Made by a program: the position numbers and the translations under genes. From Pseudomethylobacillus aquaticus (GTDB taxonomy: Bacteria > Pseudomonadota > Gammaproteobacteria > Burkholderiales > Methylophilaceae): a stretch of 64,000 bases of DNA. Of this stretch, positions 17,877-25,536 are shown piece by piece (the stretch's first letter is position 1; the number at the start of each line of letters is the position of its first letter). The DNA is taken from NCBI RefSeq assembly GCF_003730115.1, contig NZ_RJVP01000003.1:1-64000 (forward strand). The letters are read 5' to 3'. The notes below the pieces were generated by a model. That model made no database searches and had not been told where the DNA came from. It saw nothing but the letters and a program-made list of their open reading frames with translations.

Positions 17877-17916
17877 AACGCATTAAAAAAACGCGTTAAA
17901 ACTAACGCGTTAAAAC
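17877..17916. repeat. Three-copy 13/14-bp tandem repeat upstream of fliC
   Basis: AACGCATTAAAAA, AACGCGTTAAAAC, T, AACGCGTTAAAAC. Each of the last two copies contains the palindrome AACGCGTT. Weaker ACG(C)CATTGA units precede it. It lies about 105 bp upstream of the fliC -35 element, so it may be a regulatory site or only a slippage product. Confidence 0.75.
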
Positions 17917-18020
17917 CAAAGAGACCAGACCATGAAAGGAGCCAGGATTAAAGATTGGGCGTAAGCCGTCGTTACAGGAATCAGCACTGCCACTTTGCAG
18001 CGCAAGCAGAAAAAAAAGAT

Positions 18021-18047
18021 TCAACTTTCTGATTACGCTGCCGATAA
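18021..18047 (+). promoter_or_regulatory. Sigma-28 (FliA) promoter for fliC
   Basis: TCAACTTT, eleven bases, then a perfect GCCGATAA. It stands 115 bp upstream of the fliC start. This is the clearest late flagellar promoter in the window together with that of flgM. Confidence 0.88.
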
Positions 18048-18161
18048 CAGTCTTAACAGCGAGACCTCCGGCAAGTTTGGTGGTGGCGCTAGTGGCAAAA
18101 AGCCGATTCATAAGTTAACGACCTCAAGCGCAGTATCAATTTTTAATTTAGGAGAAATATC

Positions 18162-18989
18162 ATGACTGGCATCAACACCAACATCGCTTCCCTCAACGCT
18201 CAACGTAACCTGTCGTCCTCGCAGACCAGCCTGAGCACCTCCCTGCAACGTCTGTCTTCCGGCCTGCGTGTGAACAGCGCCAAGGACGACGCAGCTGGCC
18301 TGTCGATCGCCACCCGTATGGATTCCCAGGTTCGCGGCATGAACGTGGCCATCCGTAACTCCAACGACGCCATCTCGTTCAGCCAGACCGCTGAAGGCGC
18401 ACTGGGCAAGGTGACCGATGCACTGCAACGTATGCGTGAACTGGCGGTTCAATCCTCCAACGCCACCAACAACGCCGGTGACCGTGCCAACCTGGGCACT
18501 GAATTCTCCGAGCTGCAGGCCGAGATCACCCGTCTCACTGGCAACACCAAGTTCAACGGCACCAACGTACTGTCCGGCGGCACCAATGTGTATCAAGTGG
18601 GTGCAGACACCACCGATACCATCAGCGTCACCACCACCGACCTGACCGCTGGTGCCAGTGCCACCGCTACCGCCGCTGCCAACACGGTGCTGATTGATGA
18701 CGCTGCCAACTCGGCACTGGCCATCACCGCCATCGACGACGCGCTGGACGAGATCAACACGGAACGTGCCACCTACGGTGCGGTACAGAACCGCTTTGAA
18801 TCGGTGATCAGCAACCTGAAGGTGTCGGTTGAGAACTCCTCCGCAGCCAAGTCCCGCATCATGGATGCCGACTTCGCAACGGAAACTGCCAACCTGACCC
18901 GTGCGCAGATCCTGCAACAAGCCGGTACGGCGATGCTGGCCCAGGCCAACCAGTTGCCTAACAACGTACTGACCTTGCTGCGTGGCTAA
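18162..18989 (+). CDS. fliC: Flagellin FliC
   Basis: 275 residues, a short flagellin. It polymerises into the filament after export. The N-terminal D0/D1 region (MTGINTNIASLNAQRNLSSS, LQRLSSGLRVNSAKDDAAGL) and the C-terminal D1/D0 region (GAVQNRFESVISNL, ILQQAGTAMLAQANQLP) are strongly conserved. The variable middle is only ~70 residues and rich in Thr and Ala, so outer D2/D3 domains are small or absent. AGGAG lies seven bases before the ATG. Driven by the sigma-28 promoter upstream; only one flagellin gene is in this window. Confidence 0.98.
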   Translation: MTGINTNIASLNAQRNLSSSQTSLSTSLQRLSSGLRVNSAKDDAAGLSIATRMDSQVRGMNVAIRNSNDAISFSQTAEGALGKVTDALQRMRELAVQSSNATNNAGDRANLGTEFSELQAEITRLTGNTKFNGTNVLSGGTNVYQVGADTTDTISVTTTDLTAGASATATAAANTVLIDDAANSALAITAIDDALDEINTERATYGAVQNRFESVISNLKVSVENSSAAKSRIMDADFATETANLTRAQILQQAGTAMLAQANQLPNNVLTLLRG

Positions 18990-19005
18990 TCAGGCACCAC
19001 AGACC

Positions 19006-19024
19006 GCCGGCCCTGACGGCCGGC
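19006..19024 (+). terminator. GC-rich hairpin after fliC
   Basis: GCCGGCC, five-base loop, GGCCGGC, starting 17 bases after the fliC stop and followed by TTGTCT. The T-run is weak; flanking AGAC/GTCT extends the pairing. Probably stabilises the fliC transcript end or terminates it. Confidence 0.6.
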
Positions 19025-19088
19025 TTGTCTGGTCCAGTCGGCGTTGAGCATGCCGTACGCTCAAACTGCACCAGCAGCAATGTGTGAC

Positions 19089-19120
19089 AAGCCCCTGTGG
19101 TCGGATGACTGCCGGGGCTT
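19089..19120 (+). terminator. Second hairpin before flaG
   Basis: AAGCCCC and GGGGCTT pair around an 18-base loop, directly before the AAGGAG site of flaG. It may act as a second terminator or as a stem that limits flaG translation. Confidence 0.4.
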
Positions 19121-19135
19121 TAAGGAGTCTGCAAA

Positions 19136-19534
19136 ATGACGACAATTTCAGAGAACATCAGCGTGATGAGCGCCACATTCGGCAAAGTCGCCCAGACAAG
19201 CACGCCCGCCACCAACCCGGCTACCAGTTCAGTGAGCAGTGCCGCAGCCACATCCGCCCCGGCAAGCCCTGCGCCCGAGATATTCGGCAGCAGCGCCAAT
19301 GCGCAAGATAGCGCCAACACCATCGACGATGCCGTCGGCAACATCAACAGTTTTATCGCCAAGGCCGCGCCTGGCATCGAATTCTCCATCGACGAAGAAA
19401 GTGGGCGCGCCATCGTCAGCATCATAGACCGCGAGACCGACATGATCATCCGGCAGGTACCCACCGCAGAAGCGCTGGCCATCTCCAAGACCCTGGATCG
19501 TCTGCAAGGCCTGCTGATCCGGCAATTCGCCTGA
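19136..19534 (+). CDS. flaG: FlaG family protein
   Basis: 132 residues. FlaG proteins lie between flagellin and cap genes and influence filament length; their biochemistry is poorly defined. The first ~60 residues are Ala/Thr/Ser-rich and variable. The conserved C-terminal domain has IEFSIDEESGRAIVSIIDRE and ends in a helix with LDRLQGLL. An AAGGAG is present upstream. Confidence 0.92.
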   Translation: MTTISENISVMSATFGKVAQTSTPATNPATSSVSSAAATSAPASPAPEIFGSSANAQDSANTIDDAVGNINSFIAKAAPGIEFSIDEESGRAIVSIIDRETDMIIRQVPTAEALAISKTLDRLQGLLIRQFA

Positions 19535-19580
19535 TACGGCCACCACTTTAACGGCAACCTTTTAGCTTACGGATACCACC

Positions 19581-21551
19581 ATGGCGCTTACCTCAGCTGG
19601 CATAGGATCAGGTCTCGATGTGGCCAGCATCGTGCAAAATCTGATGACCACCGAACAAGGGCCATTGACCAATGTCACCCAGCAGAAGACCAGCACCCAG
19701 GCCAAGATTTCGGCCTATGGCAGCCTGCAGAGTGCCTTGTCCAGCTTTCAGACCACGCTGGGCAATCTGTCCAACATCAGCAAATTCAATGCGTTGACCG
19801 TGCAGAGCAGCGATGCCAGCACGGTGAACGCCACCGCCACGGGCAGCGCCACTGCCGCCAGTCACAGCCTGCAGGTAGACCAGCTGGCACAAAGCCACAA
19901 ACTGGCACTGGCGCCCAAGACCAGCCTGGCAGATATCGTCGGCATGGGCACGCTGACTATAGACTTCGGCAGCTATGACAGCACCGGCAACACCTTCACG
20001 GCAGGCAACAAGGCGGCGCTGACCATCAACATCACCACCGGCAACAACACGCTGAGTGGTGTGCGTGATGCCATCAATGCCGCCAATGCCGGCGTGAGTG
20101 CCAGCATCGTCAATGACGGCACTGGCTATCGCCTGGTGCTGAGCAGCAAGGACAGTGGTGCGGGCAACAGCCTGCGCATCAGCGCCAGCGATGCTGACGG
20201 CACCAACACCGACAACAGCGGCCTGTCGCAGCTGGCTTACGACCCGACCGCGCTGGCGGGCAGCGGCAAGAACCTCAGTCAGGTGCAGGAGGCAAAGAAT
20301 GCGCTGCTCAGCATCGACGGCATCAGCATCAGCAAGCCCAGCAATGTCATCACCGATGCGCTGGAAGGCGTGACACTGACGCTCAGCAAAGTGAGCGCCA
20401 GCCCGCAGACCCTGACCATAGGCCGCGATACCAGCACGGTGGAAGCCAACGTCGCCAGTTTCGTCAAAGCCTATAACGACCTCAACCAGACACTGCGCAA
20501 CCTCACCAAATATGACGAGGCCAGCAAGACCGGCGGCGCGCTGCTGGGCGACAGCACCGCACGCGGCCTGGCCTTCCAGCTCAAGTCCGTGCTCACACAA
20601 AGTGTGGGCAGCACCGGCGCGCTCACCTCGCTGTACCAGATCGGCGTGACCTTCCAGAAGGACGGCACGCTGGCGCTGGACAGCAGCAAACTGAAATCCG
20701 GCATGGAAAGCAATTTCAGCGAGATCGCCGGCCTGTTCGCGGCCACCGGCAAAGCCACCGACAGCCAGATCAGCGTTGCAGGCAACAGCAGCAGCACGCT
20801 GGCCGGCAACTATGCGGTGAACGTGACCCAACTCGCCACACGCGGCAGCCTGGCTGGCAGCGATGCGGCCGGGCTCACCATCACCGCAGGCGTCAACGAT
20901 GCCATCGCCCTCAATATCGACGGGGTGGATTACAACCTCACCCTCACCGCAGGCAGCTACGCCAGCAGCAGCGCCCTGGCCGCCGAACTGCAGAACCGCA
21001 TCAGCGCGGCAGGCTCCGCTGCCAGCGTCAATGTCAACGCGGGCATGCTCAGCGTGACCTCGGTCAACTATGGCAGCAGCTCCAGCATCCTGCTCGGCAG
21101 CGCCAATGGCAACGCCAACCTGTTCGGCAACAGCGCCGTGAGCAGCGCCGGGCTGGATGTCGCAGGCAGCATCAACGGCGTGGCCGCCACTGGCAAGGGA
21201 CAGAACCTGATCGGCGCCACGGGCGATGCCAACGGCCTGATCCTGAAAGTGGATGGTGGCGCACTCGGTGCACGCGGCACAGTGAATTTCACCCTGGGTT
21301 ACGCTTATCAATTGCGCCAGCTTGCCGATAACTATCTACGCAGTGATGGTCTGCTCACCGCGCGTACCGAAGGCCTCAGTGCCAGCGTCACCCGGCTCAC
21401 GCGTCAGCAGGAAACCTTGCAAGCCAGGTTGGCCGTGATCGAGCAACGTTACCGCGATCAGTTCACGGCACTGGACACGCTGATCAGCAGCATGCAGAGC
21501 ACCAGCAGCTACCTGAGCCAGCAGATCAGCATGTTGCAATCGAATAGTTAG
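19581..21551 (+). CDS. fliD: Flagellar filament cap protein FliD
   Basis: 656 residues. FliD pentamers cap the filament and fold incoming flagellin. The N-terminus ALTSAGIGSGLDVASIVQNL and the conserved C-terminal coiled coil (ARTEGLSASVTRLTRQQ, QFTALDTLISSMQSTSSYLS) identify it. It is longer than the enteric protein (about 470), the extra length being repetitive Ser/Ala/Asn-rich beta domains in the middle (about 280-560). FliD is followed by its companions fliS and fliT. Confidence 0.97.
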   Translation: MALTSAGIGSGLDVASIVQNLMTTEQGPLTNVTQQKTSTQAKISAYGSLQSALSSFQTTLGNLSNISKFNALTVQSSDASTVNATATGSATAASHSLQVDQLAQSHKLALAPKTSLADIVGMGTLTIDFGSYDSTGNTFTAGNKAALTINITTGNNTLSGVRDAINAANAGVSASIVNDGTGYRLVLSSKDSGAGNSLRISASDADGTNTDNSGLSQLAYDPTALAGSGKNLSQVQEAKNALLSIDGISISKPSNVITDALEGVTLTLSKVSASPQTLTIGRDTSTVEANVASFVKAYNDLNQTLRNLTKYDEASKTGGALLGDSTARGLAFQLKSVLTQSVGSTGALTSLYQIGVTFQKDGTLALDSSKLKSGMESNFSEIAGLFAATGKATDSQISVAGNSSSTLAGNYAVNVTQLATRGSLAGSDAAGLTITAGVNDAIALNIDGVDYNLTLTAGSYASSSALAAELQNRISAAGSAASVNVNAGMLSVTSVNYGSSSSILLGSANGNANLFGNSAVSSAGLDVAGSINGVAATGKGQNLIGATGDANGLILKVDGGALGARGTVNFTLGYAYQLRQLADNYLRSDGLLTARTEGLSASVTRLTRQQETLQARLAVIEQRYRDQFTALDTLISSMQSTSSYLSQQISMLQSNS

Positions 21552-21565
21552 TCACGGAGAGAAGC

Positions 21566-22024
21566 ATGTTCGGAACGCAAACACTGGGTGTACAAGCCTA
21601 CGCCCGTATCGGACTGGAAACGGGTGTCGCGGCCAGCAATCCACATCAGTTGATCGTGATGCTGTATGACGGTGCACTCACCGCCTGCCGCAGCGCACTG
21701 GTAAGACTGCAATCGCAGGACCTGGGCCAAAAGAGCGCAGACCTCTCCAAAGCCATCATCATCATCGAGAACGGCTTGCGCCAAAGCCTGGATAAAGAGG
21801 CAGGCGGCAGCCTGGCGGACAGCCTGGACAGCCTGTACGGTTACATGGTGGACAAACTGTTCCGCGCCAATCTGGATAACGACCGTGCCGCCATCGAAGA
21901 AGTGATCGCCCTGCTGGCCGATATCCGTGGCGCCTGGCTGGCCATCGCAACACCGGCCATGCCGGCCAGCGGCCTGGCCGCCTATGCCGCCCCAAGCACC
22001 GCCAACGCACCGTTCAGGGCCTGA
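21566..22024 (+). CDS. fliS: Flagellin export chaperone FliS
   Basis: 152 residues. FliS binds the C-terminus of flagellin and keeps it unfolded before export. Typical features are the start FGTQTLGVQAYARIGLE-type helix, NPHQLIVMLYDGAL, and YGYMVDKLFRANLDND. The last ~25 residues are Ala/Pro-rich and poorly conserved. GGAGAGAAGC lies before the ATG. fliT starts one base after its stop codon. Confidence 0.96.
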   Translation: MFGTQTLGVQAYARIGLETGVAASNPHQLIVMLYDGALTACRSALVRLQSQDLGQKSADLSKAIIIIENGLRQSLDKEAGGSLADSLDSLYGYMVDKLFRANLDNDRAAIEEVIALLADIRGAWLAIATPAMPASGLAAYAAPSTANAPFRA

Positions 22025-22025
22025 T

Positions 22026-22370
22026 ATGCACGCCAACCCCTCCCTCGCGCAATACCAGACCATCGCCGAGATCACAGCGCAGATGCTCACGGCTGCCCAG
22101 GCAGAAGACTGGGAGACGCTGACCCGGCTGGAGCAGCAATGCGCAGAATGCGTGCGCAAACTGCAGATGCAATCCCTGCTCAACCCGGCGGCACCGCTGG
22201 CCGGCGCCGAGCGCGAGGCCAAGCTGCATTGCCTGCAGAACATCCTGGCGCATGACCGCCAGATCCGCGAACTGGTCAACCCGTGGATGCGCAAACTGAG
22301 CAGCATGATCAGCAGCAACATCGCTGAGCGCAAGCTGGCGCGCCACTACGGCAACTCGCCGCCGATGTGA
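22026..22370 (+). CDS. fliT: FliT-like flagellar chaperone
   Basis: 114 residues from the ATG at 22026, one base after the fliS stop; a longer upstream frame overlaps fliS and is Pro-rich and non-coding in look. FliT binds FliD and, in enterics, FlhC to restrain class 2 genes. The protein is a helical bundle with AEDWETLTRLEQQCAE and a basic C-terminus. FliT proteins are poorly conserved, so position after fliD-fliS is the main evidence. Confidence 0.82.
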   Translation: MHANPSLAQYQTIAEITAQMLTAAQAEDWETLTRLEQQCAECVRKLQMQSLLNPAAPLAGAEREAKLHCLQNILAHDRQIRELVNPWMRKLSSMISSNIAERKLARHYGNSPPM

Positions 22371-22386
22371 ATCCGGCGGCAGCTTC

Positions 22387-22418
22387 CAGACCCAGCACTC
22401 AGACCCAGCACTCAGACC
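22387..22418. repeat. 13-bp tandem repeat before the second fliK-like gene
   Basis: CAGACCCAGCACT twice without mismatch, followed by CAGACC (about 2.5 copies), between fliT and the next start codon at 22428. No coding frame needs it. Confidence 0.9.
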
Positions 22419-22427
22419 ATAGCCCGC

Positions 22428-23294
22428 ATGGCCAGCGCACTCCAAGACAGCCTCAACCCCGTCACCCGCATAGGCGAGAACCCGCTCGGCATGCAGGTGC
22501 AACAGCAGAGCCTGCGCAATACCCTACTGGCCTCGCTACTAGGCACCCAGCCTGCGCTGCCCGGTGCGAACAACGCGGTCAGCACCCAGCTCAGCGCCGG
22601 GGCGCAACTCATCCAGCAAGCCTTGCAGCAATCCGACCTGCCCGCCACGGTGCGCCCGGCCAACAGCTTGTTGAGCCTGTCTGCCACGGCAGCGCTACCC
22701 GACAGCCGCCAGATCGCACAGGCGCTGCAACACTCCCTGTCACAAAGCGGCTTGTTCTACGAAGCCCATCTCCATCAAACCCTGCAAGGCAAACGCAGCA
22801 GCGACAGCCTGCTGCAAGAACCACAGAACCAGCCGTCACGCCCGCCCGCCGAAGCCGCCAGCCTGCTATCCCAGCAATTGCAGGTACTGGAACAGCGCCG
22901 TGTGCACTGGCAGGGGGAGGTCTGGCCCGGCCAGCCCATGCACTGGGAGACCGAGCTGGAAGAGCAGGGCCAGGCTCGGCGTAATAAGGAAGACGGCCGC
23001 TCCAGCCATGCCGACATAGAGGCCGCCCCTGCCGTCACCAGCCGCTTGCAGCTGCAGCTGCCCGCACTGGGCAATGTCAGCGCCGTGATCAGCTTGCGTG
23101 AACAATGCCTGCATATCCGCCTGCAAGCGGATGAGGCCGAGACCGGTGTGCTGTTGCAGACGCGCCTGGCAAAGCTGGTCAATGCCCTGCAGCAACTGCC
23201 AGCCGCGCGGTTGGATAGCCTGCAGGTACAAAGCGGCAAGCCTGCTGCTCCAAGTGCAGCAAGCGCACACAGCGCGGTCGCACCGCTGGCATGA
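22428..23294 (+). CDS. FliK-like hook-length control family protein
   Basis: 288 residues. The first half is Gln/Ala/Leu-rich; the sequence LSQSGLFYEAHLHQTLQGKR and a C-terminal domain with LHIRLQADEAETGVLLQTRL resemble FliK C-terminal segments. It is a second FliK-type gene besides that at 30862 and precedes an FlhB C-terminal homologue, a pairing found in several proteobacteria. Its exact role is unknown; a regulatory part in export-substrate switching is likely. It ends in an ATGA-type overlap with the next gene. Confidence 0.75.
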   Translation: MASALQDSLNPVTRIGENPLGMQVQQQSLRNTLLASLLGTQPALPGANNAVSTQLSAGAQLIQQALQQSDLPATVRPANSLLSLSATAALPDSRQIAQALQHSLSQSGLFYEAHLHQTLQGKRSSDSLLQEPQNQPSRPPAEAASLLSQQLQVLEQRRVHWQGEVWPGQPMHWETELEEQGQARRNKEDGRSSHADIEAAPAVTSRLQLQLPALGNVSAVISLREQCLHIRLQADEAETGVLLQTRLAKLVNALQQLPAARLDSLQVQSGKPAAPSAASAHSAVAPLA

Positions 23295-23602
23295 TGCGCA
23301 AGGACACCAATAAGCCAGAAGGCGGCCAGCCCTGGGCCAAGCCGCCGGAAGCCGTGGCGCTGGCCTATGAAGCGGGTGCCTACGCACCCAGCGTGGTGGC
23401 CAAGGGCCGTGGCCTGGTGGCGGAGCAGATCATCGCCAGGGCCAAAACGCATGGCGTGTTCGTGCACGAATCCCCGGAACTGGTCGCGCTATTGATGCAG
23501 GTGGATCTGGATCAGCATATCCCGCCCGTGCTATACCAGGCCATCGCCGAGATCCTCGCCTGGCTGTACCAGCTGGAACAGGGCAAGCCGCTAGGTAAAT
23601 AG
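23291..23602 (+). CDS. FlhB C-terminal domain homologue (FhlB type)
   Basis: 103 residues with no membrane segment, matching only the cytoplasmic switch domain of FlhB/YscU: PPEAVALAYEAGAYAPSVVAKGRG and HGVFVHESPELVALLMQVDLDQHIP-type region. FlhB normally has an NPTH autocleavage site upstream; here the corresponding stretch starts at PPEAVAL and lacks NPTH. Such free-standing homologues can substitute partly for the FlhB C-terminus. The start overlaps the previous stop (ATGATG at 23291), so 23291 or 23294 may be used. Confidence 0.85.
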   Translation: MMRKDTNKPEGGQPWAKPPEAVALAYEAGAYAPSVVAKGRGLVAEQIIARAKTHGVFVHESPELVALLMQVDLDQHIPPVLYQAIAEILAWLYQLEQGKPLGK

Positions 23603-23802
23603 CTCAATAACCAGGACAGCCCGCTAACTGTCTAGCCCCTTGATCAGACGGCTGGCAGCAGGTTCAACCAGGCGGCTTCTTGTCCGTTGAGAATAACAAG
23701 CAAGGTTCCAGAAAACGCCCAATCACTCCAAATGCACTGCATGAAGCACGTGATGCTGAATTCGACTTTGGCTGATGTCACTTGATTTGCTCCTTCTTAT
23801 GT

Positions 23803-23815
23803 AGCAAAATTTGCT
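23803..23815. promoter_or_regulatory. Palindrome upstream of the HTH-MNT gene
   Basis: AGCAAA-A-TTTGCT, 26 bases before the start codon, with a further TTTGCT half-site at 23786-23791. Likely operator for the HTH domain of the adjacent gene. The rest of 23603-23841 shows no gene. Confidence 0.5.
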
Positions 23816-23841
23816 TCATTCGTAGCCATTAAAGAAACATC

Positions 23842-24462
23842 ATGCTATCCAATCTGCTGTTTGGTGAATATCGGAAACGTGTTCTGGGGCTTTTGCTGTT
23901 GCATCCCGAGCAAAGCTACCATGTGCGCGAATTGGCCAGGCTTACGCATACCAGTGCCGGCACCCTGCATAAAGAACTCAGCAAACTGTCTGAGGCGGGC
24001 ATTTTGCAGAGCACAAAAGTGGGCAACCAGCAGCGCTACAGTGCAAACGTGCAATGTCCCATTTTCGAAGAGTTGGCTAGTATCTTGCGCAAGACATCCG
24101 GTTTGGTGGAGGTGATAGCGAATGCGCTATCCAGCATCAGCCATCAGATCGAACTGGCTTTTGTATTTGGTTCGGTCGCTCGTGGTGAGCAACAGACCAA
24201 CAGCGATATTGATGTCATGATCATCGGCGACATCGGCTTTGGGGATGTTGTGGGCCTGTTGCATCCATGCCAGACCACTCTCAAACGGGAAATCAACCCT
24301 GTGGTGTATTCCATCGACGGATTCAACAGTCGCATGGCAAAAAACGACTCCTTCTTGAAAGAAGTCCTGCAAAAACCAAAGCTGTTCATAGTGGGTGATG
24401 ATCATGAGCTTGGAAAATTTACTGAAAACCAAACAGCTGCAATCACATCAACCCTCCAGTGA
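23842..24462 (+). CDS. HTH-nucleotidyltransferase (MNT) antitoxin-type protein
   Basis: 206 residues. A winged helix domain (about 5-70: YHVRELARLTHTSAGTLHKEL) is fused to a minimal nucleotidyltransferase domain with GSVARG at 110-115 and SDID at 121-124, the standard metal/NTP site. MNT proteins pair with HEPN proteins as toxin-antitoxin modules, MNT modifying and silencing HEPN. The next gene, overlapping by about 60 bases, encodes such a HEPN partner but is frameshifted. The HTH probably autoregulates through the palindrome upstream. Composition differs from the flagellar neighbours, suggesting insertion between fhlB and fliE. Confidence 0.86.
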   Translation: MLSNLLFGEYRKRVLGLLLLHPEQSYHVRELARLTHTSAGTLHKELSKLSEAGILQSTKVGNQQRYSANVQCPIFEELASILRKTSGLVEVIANALSSISHQIELAFVFGSVARGEQQTNSDIDVMIIGDIGFGDVVGLLHPCQTTLKREINPVVYSIDGFNSRMAKNDSFLKEVLQKPKLFIVGDDHELGKFTENQTAAITSTLQ

Positions 24463-24860
24463 AGCGCTGCTTCGCTTACTGGACGCCATCAAGCGCAATA
24501 TTTCCGACTCCAGGATTGAAGCTGTCAGTGACGAAACAAGATTTGATGCGGCTTACAAGGCCATTATGCAATGTGCGATGCTGGGTTTGTGGTTACACGG
24601 CTATCGCACATCGACAAGTCAGCCGGGACATCATCAAACAGCGATTCAAACACTGCAAACGACACTGGGCACACATGCATCGACGGTCATCGTTCTGGAT
24701 GCCCTGCGCAAGCAAAGAAATATCAGCGATTACGCAGGTGATCCGGGCAGGTGATCCGGTAAGTGACGAGGCCGTTATTGAGTGTATCAAGCAAGCCGAA
24801 ACGCTGTACCAGCAGACGCTAGACTGGATCAGGTCTAATCGCGCCGAATTATCCAGATAA
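24404..24860 (+). pseudogene. HEPN-domain partner, frameshifted by a 13-bp duplication
   Basis: Reading starts at ATG 24404 (or 24398) with MSLENLLKTKQLQSHQPS and proceeds to RNISDYAGD, where an exact tandem copy of GCAGGTGATCCGG (24734-24746 and 24747-24759) shifts the frame and ends it at 24754. Removing one copy restores a 147-residue protein continuing PVSDEAVIECIKQAETLYQQ to the TAA at 24860. The helical fold, size, RN-x-x-DY motif and partner gene identify a HEPN protein, the presumed toxin of the pair. As it stands the last ~36 residues are lost. Loss of one copy by slippage would repair it, so reversible inactivation is possible. Confidence 0.85.
24734..24759. repeat. Exact 13-bp tandem duplication inside the HEPN gene
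   Basis: GCAGGTGATCCGG twice, directly adjacent, no mismatch. Thirteen is not a multiple of three, hence the frameshift in the HEPN reading frame. Confidence 0.95.
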
Positions 24861-24995
24861 ATTCACCTGCCCATGCTTAGGCGCAGCGCCTCCACCATGC
24901 CCTGACCGGAAGCGGATTCAAAGCTTAGGGCGGGCAGCCGCCTCCAGGTCCACATAGCCTCAAATTGGCTCGCCATGGGCATGCTGAATGCTTGA

Positions 24996-25346
24996 TCACA
25001 CCTGCATGTTCATGATGTCCTGATACGCGCTGACCAGCTTGTTGCGCACCTGCACGGTGGCTTGGAAGGCGATGCTGGCCTTTTGCCCGGTGATCATCAC
25101 GTCGGACAGGCTGACCTTGTCGTCGCCCAGGACGAATTGCTGGCCCAGCTTCTCCGATTGCAGCTGCATGCTGTTGACCTGGTTCAGCGAGGCTTTCAGC
25201 GCTTCGGCGAAATCCAGCTTTTGTGTGCCCTGCGCACTCGCCGAGCCAGCGGCAGGCAAGGCGGCCGTGTCTGGTCGCTGCGCGGCCTGTTTCAGTTGCG
25301 ACAGCATGGACTGGATGCGACTGGCATCTATGCCTTCGATGGCCAT
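24996..25346 (-). CDS. fliE: Flagellar basal body protein FliE
   Basis: 116 residues from the ATG at 25346, chosen for the upstream AGGGA and the conserved start AIEGIDASRI. FliE joins the MS ring to the rod. The conserved C-terminal helix is clear: FAEALKASLNQVN, LSDVMITGQKASIAFQATVQ, RNKLVSAYQDIMNMQV. It is transcribed away from fliF; the 190-bp divergent region should hold both promoters, but I found no convincing sigma-54 or sigma-28 site there. Confidence 0.95.
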   Translation of the reverse strand: MAIEGIDASRIQSMLSQLKQAAQRPDTAALPAAGSASAQGTQKLDFAEALKASLNQVNSMQLQSEKLGQQFVLGDDKVSLSDVMITGQKASIAFQATVQVRNKLVSAYQDIMNMQV

Positions 25347-25536
25347 GTTGTTTCCCTTCTTCACGAAGTAAGTGACGACGAATTTCTACACGCCTACTTT
25401 AGCAGCCCGTCCTGGCGCGACTAGCGCAAATAAGGCGGGTAAATACGCTCTGTTCCAGCCTTTGAATTGGCAGGCCAGCGACATAATGGCTCCCAATATG
25501 GCAGTCATGCCAGCTTTAGCAGATTGAGGAATCGAT

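Noticed and set aside
19608-21311. 567-codon minus-strand frame opposite fliD
   Set aside because: Antisense shadow with low-complexity Ala/Gly composition; FliD is unambiguous on the other strand.
25347-25536. Possible sigma-54 promoters between fliE and fliF
   Set aside because: TGGCA sequences are present but none has GC at the required ten-base spacing from GG; FlhDC control is expected instead.
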